A stretch of DNA of 64,000 nucleotides from Tenodera sinensis. Taxonomy: Eukaryota > Arthropoda > Insecta > Mantodea > Mantidae. Made by a program: the position numbers and the translations under genes. A model generated the notes under the pieces. That model was not told the DNA's origin, ran no database searches, and was given only the letters and a program-made list of their open reading frames with translations. Below, piece by piece: positions 49,001 through 58,500 of this stretch. The stretch lies in NCBI GenBank assembly GCA_030765045.1, contig CM060964.1:140422868-140486867 (forward strand). The letters run 5' to 3'. How positions within the stretch are numbered: position 1 is the stretch's first letter; each line of letters starts with the position of its first letter.

Positions 49001-52000
49001 TATTGATGTAGTCCAAAATGCAATCCATTAGTTCATTTTGTATACTACATTTTTCGCCACTGAATACACCTTTTATCTTAGAATATCGGTTCTGTATTTC
49101 CATAGGACTCCTAAATACCAGCAACGTCAGCAGTTCCTTAAAATTTCCATGATTAATTGAGCCTGTTTTATCACAGTGACCACCTCATGCTAATTCTTGC
49201 TTGCTTAAATAGAGTACTGCAGGAAACGCCTGTTCAGACGTGCATTTTCATTGAACTGTGCAGTATATAATCTAGCAATCTCCTTTAGTAGCTCTGAAAT
49301 TGTATTTTGATTTCTTTCAAATGTTTTCAAATTAACCTGGCATTTTAAATGCTCTACCACATCCGAGTGTTTGTGTAATGAACGTGTTATATTCAACAAA
49401 GCGGCAAATTCTTCTCTATTCCAAACGTTGCTTTTATTGCTAAAAAGAAAGCATGGCCAACAAAACAATTTCTGCAGAGTTGGGAAGGAGTACAACCATG
49501 GAAATTCTACAAACCTCTATTGTTTGAAACTAAGATTGTATCATTTTCCTGAATATTTCACTTTTTTCTTACCACATATTTGTAGGGATTCAGCAGGGTG
49601 CCCACAACTTATAACTTCCTTCTTATCTTCGTCTTTCCGCCATGAAAATGGTGTTTCTAATAAAATACGTAGTATATCATAAGCAAAATTCATATTTAAA
49701 ACATTACTCCACTAAATGCAAACAATAGACTACTCCATGTGTTTCACAAATAGGAAGTAGCACCGAGAAAGAGCTCCTTCTACTTCACTTTATGGCCCCT
49801 CCACAAACAAACTTAAGTGGGTGACGTCACAGTTGCTATAGCAACCATGCAGTAAGCTCTGCCCCTCTGAGGTTGAACAAGGAGAACTTTACTTCGAGTC
49901 TGCGGTAAGAATGTGCACTGGCCACTACAGCAGAGCACCGTACAGTACAAAAATAGGGAAATAGGTAGTAAAAACCCACATACCTGTTGAGATACATATA
50001 TTTTAAAAATAAGTGTGGCAAGATACAAATATTGGTGATGTGCCACTTCACTTACTTCCCCTAAATAGCCACCCCTGCCGTACTTTACTTCCTAACTAAT
50101 AGTTAACCTACAGTGGAAATTTCTCTATATGTGCAATTACTCCCTGTGCATCTGATGGACTTAGTTTAAGCTTGTAGTTGCACTGCAGACCTCTGGGATC
50201 AAAATGGGGTAGTTATAGATAACTGACTTTCTGACCTTCTTCTGGTAACATTTCTTCAAGATTGCTTTCTAGCTATAGATGCTATGCTTCAGATTTATTT
50301 TCCTATCTCCTCTAGCAGATAAGAGTAATTTCTTGGAGGTGTTCAAAATATCACAAAATTCCTTACTGTAGACTACTAAGCTGTCCCTGTAAATTTGTAA
50401 AGCTATATGTGAAAGAAGCTTTTCTTCCACCCATTTCACTTTTAATTTTCTTCTTCATATACATACAGTATAGCCTTGTTAGTACAAACTCACTTAAGAT
50501 GAATTTGCGGTTTATGTGAAAAAAATATTGGCCCTTGCAGGAATATATTAGTTCTTATGGGAAGTTATATCTGTTGACACGAATTCCAGTAAAGGTGAAT
50601 TACAAACTCCTCTTCAGTCCCTAGCATAGTTAAATTTCATTGTAACACAAACTTTCAATGTTAAAATATTTTTAGTGATAATTTGTTTTTCCAAAATGAA
50701 TTTAAAAAATATGAGTACAAAGTTATCTACCCATTGTTGACTCATTTCTAAGGTGTTGTAGGTCAGCAGCCAGAATTGTCATATCAACAATCAGCATGTA
50801 TAGTACATTTAAATAAATTCAATAATGTGTGCATTAACATTTGAAGTGTATTCAATGCCAGGTGTTCTTTTAGTCAAAGCCAAATCGAGTTACTATACAG
50901 AATAAAAATCTAAAAACATGCAAAATGTGGCAAAGAGGAAACAAACAGCTCTAAATGTATAGGTAAAGCTTAACATTCAAGATGAAGTGGATAGTGGTAC
51001 AAATAAAACAACAATTGTAGAGCAGAAATTACAAGATGTTTTCATTCCCTTGAATGACAGCAAGCCATGCTTGAATTTTTTCCAAGAAAATAGTGTAATT
51101 TATGAGTACTTTTACTTTTATAGACACTTTATAGCATTATAAGTCTACAGTAATGTAAAGTGATTGATACTGTGGTGTACTATGCATTACTATACTACTG
51201 TCGTTCGGTCGGTCCTTCATTCGTTCATTCATTTGTTCATTCATCCATCTGTTCATTTGTTCATTTAGTGTTTTACTCATTTACTTATCTACCTATTTGT
51301 AATGTATTTTAATCTTCAGTCCCTACACATTTTGGATCTGTTTCTCTCTCAATTGTCATCAATTCTCATATGCCTTATTCATTTGTCACAGATGCCACAG
51401 CTTACTCATCTTCACCATTTACCACCTGCTTGACAAATGATACACTACCCTTTGAAAAATAATAGAAGAAATGGCAAAAGTTAATATATACATAAACAGA
51501 TATACATGTAAGGAACACAGTAGTATGGATAACTCAATTTTGATAAACTGTTGTCGTATATGTTCTCTCATTTGTTTTGCCACCATCACTGTATTCTCTG
51601 ACAGATTTTGCTGTTAAACAGGGACTCTAAGTGCCATTAATGGATAGACTACGCTATCTGATATCTTTAATTGTAGGATCTATTTCACTATGGAGTTTGT
51701 AATGTCCTCTTAAATAGACAGTAAGAGAGCCAGATGTATATATTTTAGCAATGCCTCTTTACATCATTTTGTCCAAGATTCCTATAGTGCTGCTGAAGAA
51801 GTGTTTATAAACAGGAAGTATATAATATAAGTGATTCCTCTAAAGTAAAAGAGAAAGCATGGTTATGATTCCTTTTGATAACAATGGGGAGGTTCATTAA
51901 TTCTGATATGTTTAGCTATAAAGCCATGCTGTCTTTTGATGTCACCGAGGCTCCATAAAATGATAAACAGTCTTTCTAATGCTGCCATCCATATTAGTGT

Positions 52001-52497
52001 TACATTTCAGGCAGCATTTATCTTCGCAGGATGGCCCCATTTTCCTTTAGGGACTACCACTTTAAGCTTGCTTAGATAAAATTCCCCATTATTTTGTTTT
52101 CTTTGCTTCAGTAGTACAATGCTTTTTGCACACTGTCACTTTCTTATATGTTGCTCATTCTCATTATCTTCAGCAACATTTTTTAATTGTAAAGGACATT
52201 TTAGAACACTTTCCTATAGCTTTATGGTATTTTTATGGCTAAAATGGACAAAAAGGATAGCTCTACCTTTAAGAACTGAGAGTAGAGAATGAGACGTAAA
52301 ATAAACTACCACCACTGCCACCACCACCACTGCCACCACTACCACTGCCACTGCCACTGCCACCGCCACCACCACAGCCACCACCACTGCCACCACCACC
52401 ACCACTGCCACCACCACTGCCGCCGCCACTGCCGCCACTGCCACCACCACCGCCACTGCCACTGCCACCGCCGCTGCCACCGCCACCACCACTGTTG

Positions 52498-52555
<58 letters not shown>

Positions 52556-55500
52556 CCTTCTGGTGCTGTCCTACTGATTCCCCAAGATCAAGGGTTCAAA
52601 CCTGGTCCAGACCAATGGTTTTAAAGTATGCTTAAAAGTGACACCCCAGATTGGTAGATTTACTGGCATGTAAAAGAAGTCTTGCGGGATGAAATTCCAG
52701 TGCACTGCAAATCTGATCGTGGTAATTGACAGCATGATCAATAAAATAAATTATTTACAATTTTTAATCATCTTTTGGTGCTTCCTCAGAGCAGTTAATG
52801 GCACCTTCTTTTTCAGCTTCCTCCACCTCTTTCTGGTCTCTCTCAGATAGCACTTCATAACTAGAAGTGGAGAAAAAGCATTTTCATAGGAACAACAGCT
52901 TCTCTTTCAGTGCAACACTTCTTGTAATTCTGAAGTGTTCTAAATTACAGGACATTGTGTATATTCCAGTCATTTCTCCATAACATCATGTTGCTTACCT
53001 AAAAAATTAACAATATTCATACTGTTGTTATATTTACATGAAGTTCCAAATTTATGCCTTTACTTTCATTAAGAGGGACACTTAAAATAAAAACTCATGC
53101 AGAGAAATGGATTTCTTGACATAAAAACACATATTCATAATAAACTGTGCTTCCATTTTCACCACCACGTCATCTTGTTAGATGCAGCAGCTTATACAGA
53201 AATGGAGACGCAGCTAAGAAGTGTCATTCTTGCCATCATTTGGACATCCTTCGGAAACGGAAAAAACAATCTTATGAAATTAAGTTGGCATAATAGGGGC
53301 TGATTATGTAAGTTTAATAGATGCATAAATAGTATTCTTCTGCATTTTGTAGTGTTACTAGTCATTTTTTAGCTATGGCACTGTTGTTGCTGATATATGA
53401 TGCTTGTGTGAGAAAATACATAATTTTCTTCTAATTGAGGAAAAGATTATTTACACAGAAATTGAAATTATGTAGAACTGTTTGAACTGCTTTGGTTTTG
53501 AGCATTAGAATAAGATCTCCGGCAAAGTATAAATTCAGTGAACAATGCACAAACATGTGGCACAATTCATCATAATATGCCCAGAGATCCAAACATGTCC
53601 TTAAAGTTTTGTAGCCACCCATTACATTGGAGTCATTTCTAAGACATTGTTTCATCTATAGGCCATACCATCTCTTCAACTAATGCTACACTAACAGTAA
53701 TACCTTCCATTCAAATGAGCTTATGGAAATGTCCAGATAAATTTGATTATCCTGTAAGCTGCCTTTATCATCTGATTATTTATTTACAACAAAATTGGTA
53801 TTCACATATTCCATTTAGGACAAAGCTTGAATACTTTATCTGGAAGATAAGTTTTATTAATAATATTAAAATGCTTTTTAGGTTCATATGCCATTAACTG
53901 CTATACGTGTTCATCCTATAATGGAAGTGATGTTAACTGCCAAGATCCATACAACCCAGCTATGTCAACATACACAGAGAAGTGTATGGTTCCAAAACAA
54001 GGTCACATAGGAACTTTTCCAGCTAATTTCTGTATAAAAATAGATGGCACAAATGGTAAGTTTTAGTATCACTTTTTCTTAATGTTCATTCTATCTGTTT
54101 TTTCATTTGTCTTCATATATTAATTTTAATTTGTTTGGAACAAATTAAAGCATTGTAGTATTAGTTATTAGATAGGATCAAGAAATAATAGTGGGAATCT
54201 CCCAAGAATTGATTAAAACAGTTTTAATATTCATAAATCAGTCCAAGGCACAAAGGTAGTGATGAAATGAAGATAACAACGAAAAATAGGATGTTCTTTA
54301 ATGTGGTTTAGTGTTATTGTAACTGTGTGTAAATGCTTGGAAGTTACTCACCTAAATGCTTTAGAAATCCATTAACAAGGAAAAATATTTTTGTGCAGGA
54401 GAAAATGTGAGTAGAAAAATCTCTTTATTTTCCAAAGAGTTATACTAATTTTGTTCACATAAAACAGATTAATAGCAACATTTATTTTCTTTTCAATACC
54501 TAGTGAAATTTTTGCTCATGCCTGTTATACCAAAATCTTTCATGTTTAAGAGGTGGAATCAGGACTGAAAAATTCAATGCCATAGCTGGGATTTGAACCA
54601 TGGATCTTCCACTTATCGAGCAGCTGCTTTCACCACTAAGCTACCACTTAGTGTAAGCAGACTTGCAAGTTGCAGAAACAGCTAACCAGTTTCATTCCTC
54701 TTAATACGTATGTGCGAAGTGATATAGACAGTGAAACTTTTCCAATGCTTTAGATGTAAATGAGTGGTCCTACAGACATTTATAGTTGTTATAGTCACTT
54801 ATTTTTGTCCAGACGTGTTTCGAAGACCAGTATCTTCATTCTCAACCATTTCTCGACTGGCGGTTAGAGAGGGAACATTTGTTGTGGTAGTGACTGTACT
54901 GCTATCTGGGTTGCTGGATATAAATTTCATTATGCCGTCTGCTTGTGGTATATCAAAATTTATGCCTATGTAAACATTTTTCATAACATGCATTTTCTCC
55001 CAAATTATCAGTTCTGCTGTTGTTTTTGCCTGTTTTAGTAATTTAATGTCTTTTTCTGTGGTGTGCTGAGTTGACCAGAAGTGATGGACTACGGCTGATT
55101 TGTCCATCTGTTTGAATTTTATGTTCCTAATGTGCTCTTTTAGTCGTGTTTTAAGATTTCTTTTCATTTGGCCAATGTATATTTTTGGGCAATCCTTGCA
55201 TTTTCTGTGATGAACACCGGATTTTGAGTTTGTTGGTACTGTGCCCTTTAATGGGTCATTTAGCAGGTTTCTCAGTTTGAATCTGTTGTAAGGGGCCTAG
55301 CTTAGTGTTATGATCCTGGAACAGTTTCTGGAATTTATTGTGCAACTTTGGGTGGAAGGTGAATTTGCTGTATGTAGGTTGTGGATTGGATCTATTGTTC
55401 AGCGTTGTGATGTCCTTAATCTGTTTTTGTCTTTCACATTTTTTAAAGGTCTTTCAACTAAATCTGTTTTGAAACCGTTTTTTTTCTGCTATTGTCTTGA

Positions 55501-58500
55501 TGTGTTGATGTTCCTTTTTAAATTCTTCATGTCAGTTCTGTGTTTATTAATCTGTGTATTAAGCTGTGGAATATAGTATGTGACTTTGGGTTAAGATTAT
55601 TTTCTTTGATGTAGCTGTCCGTATGAGAGAGTTATGTGTAAATGCCAAATTCTATTTTGTTGTTGTGCCTCATTACTTTCATGTCCAGGAATGGTACCCA
55701 ATTTTTCAATTTCAAGGGTGAATTTTATGGCTGGATTCTGTAAGTTAAGTAGTTTTAGGGCACCTTTTGCAAACATACACATATTGCACCCAAATCTTAA
55801 AAATGTGTGGGAAGGCTTTTGTTACTCGTATTTCCAAATCGTTCATGAACAAATCAGCCAATAGTGGTGATAGGGTTTCCCATTGTGAATTCTGAGGTCT
55901 GTGTGTAAATGATATCATTGAATATGAAGAATGTTTGTTTCTTAAGTTTCTTAACTTGGGATGCTGGTGAACATAGCAGTTACATCAAATGATAGTAGTA
56001 TTTCTTCTGGTTTTTACTTATAGCTTATAGCCTTTGTGACTAGTTCTGTTAAATTTCTTATGCTGAGGCTTTCGAATTTATTGAAGGAGTTTTGTTTGTT
56101 TACGAGTCAAATGGCCAATGGATAGGTTGGTGCATCTTTGTTATTATTATTGGTCTCACGCTGTCATCTTGTTTATGTATCTTTGGTAGGTAGTACATTC
56201 GTGGTATTACAAGGTTGCTGGGCTTGAGCTTATGTTTGGTTCTTTTTTTTTTTTTTGCTATTATTGTAGTGATTTGGAAGGATCTGTTGGCATTAGTAAT
56301 GCAGGAGTTCAAAGGATTGATTGTGACTTTTACATATTCGCCCTGTTGAATTATACTTGGTGCCAAACAAGAAAGGGATTGACAGTTGCTCACCACGTGG
56401 TGGAAAGGTAAAAGTGAACAGGAGGAGGTGAATGCGTCATGGTGATCATCTTAGCAATGAAAAGAGGAACCAATTAGACCTAAGACGTTTCCATAGCAAT
56501 GCTAAACCAATGTTGTCAGCAGTTTTCGACATTTAACATGTGATTAGCATTTGCCTGACCTGCAACCCAGCTGTAACATAAACTGTGCGTCTTATCTTCT
56601 GTTTTCCCTGCAATATGTACAATGCCTCCCTCCAGCTCCAGCTTGCATCGGTTACAGATAACCTGTGTGCTGACAAGTTTTTTTGCATCATTCTATTTAT
56701 CTGGTTATTTGCCTTGTATTTACATGTGTCTGAATCTGTGTATCTGTGCATATGTTGTGGGCATTTACAATGTTTCTTTTAAGCAGTATTTAACTATGTC
56801 CAAAAATATTGACAAAGACAGCGTAGCCAAATGAAATACTTTACGTACTTGGGAAGCAAAGTTTGGTACATATTCCAATTAAAGAATTATGCAGTCGATG
56901 GCATTGCTGAAGAACATGGTTGCAAAATTGCTTGGTTTCCCCCTTTCCTAGTGTAATCTGATTTAATTAATTTAGGCCTAAGTAAACAGTTACATTGGGT
57001 GAAACAACAAAGATTTCACTGTGTCATCTGTAATAAAGCTACATCAATAAAAAGCTGAAAACTGCCAACAAGTGGTTACTGATACAAAGGGCATAATAAA
57101 CGCAACATAGGAAAATGAGTTTTAGAGGAAAGGAGAGAGCAGTGTCATTTTCACAGATAATTCTAGCAACAACAGCATGATGCAAGAAATTCAGATATCA
57201 GCTGCATTTTCTCATTACAATATTTCACAGGTATGTTTCTATATATATGCATGCTCTATCCTTTGCATTTAGATTCACTATTTTACTATTGTCTTCGAAT
57301 ATGAATATAAATTATACCTGCATTCCAAATGCAATCCAACCATCTTCTTACACATAATGCTCACATGCTCTCCAAGTGCCACAATGCCAACAAACTCAAA
57401 ATCCGGTGTTTATCACATACGTAAAATGCGAGGATTGCCCAAAAACATACATTGGCCAAATGAAAAGAAATCTTAAAACACGACTGAAGGAGCACATTAG
57501 AAACATAAAATTCAAACAGATGAACAAATCAGCAGTAGTCCATCACTTCTGGTCAACTCAGCACACCATAGAAAAGGACATTAAATTACTAAAATATGCA
57601 AAAATAACAGCAGAATTGATAATTTGGGACAGAATACATGTTATGAAAAATGTTCATATAGGCATGAATTTTGATATACCAAGCAGACGACATAATGAAA
57701 TTTATATCCAGCAACCCAGATAGCACCACAACAAATGTTCCCTCTTCAACCGCCAGTTGAGAAACTGTTGAGAATGAAGATGCTGGTTTTCGAAACACAT
57801 CCGGACAAAAATAAGTGTGAGACTATAAATATCTATAGGTCAACTCATTTACTTCTAAACCATAACTAGTTTCATTTTCCTGTTCCATTCATGTTCAATC
57901 TATATAAGTAATCTTTATTTCTCCTCCTACATTTCAGTTCTGGTTTATTTTCTGGTGTGTTTGTTGTTAATAAAATAATCTGTCATATAGGAATATACAG
58001 TAAACCCATAATCTATACAGTACAAGCATGCTGCCCTACACTCAATGGTCCACAGGTGCATAGACATACCTAAAGACAAAGACAAGTATAGTGATGAACT
58101 AATCACCATCAAATATTTGTCCCAGTAAAATGGATATAGCCCAGTAATAATAAATGCTACACTGAAGAAACCTGAAAAGAAACTAATCAGGAAAACCATA
58201 AACTACAGTACACAAAAGAAGAGAACATGTTCTTTGCACTAAACTACCATAACTGTAGTTGATACATTATGTATTTGATACATAAAAACAAAAGTACCAA
58301 ATAACAAGACATCAAACAAAATAAAACCACAAAAAATATCAAAACAAAATATGTAGAACAAAATAGGAGTGTACACACTTAAATGTGAAGCCTGTACCTA
58401 GTTTTGCACTAGTCAAACAGAAAATTTGTTCAGCAACAGGTATGAACAACCTATACAACCTATAAAAAAGTCAACCATCAATTAATTCTGCAGGGCACAT

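Noticed and set aside
52214..52624. Gly/Ser-, Ala/Val- and His-rich open frames
   Set aside because: They are products of the CCA/CTG/CTA trinucleotide array in different frames.
54752..54860. Hammerhead ribozyme expected in Penelope terminal sequence
   Set aside because: I found no CTGATGA core with a properly spaced GAAA and cleavage triplet in either copy's 3' region.
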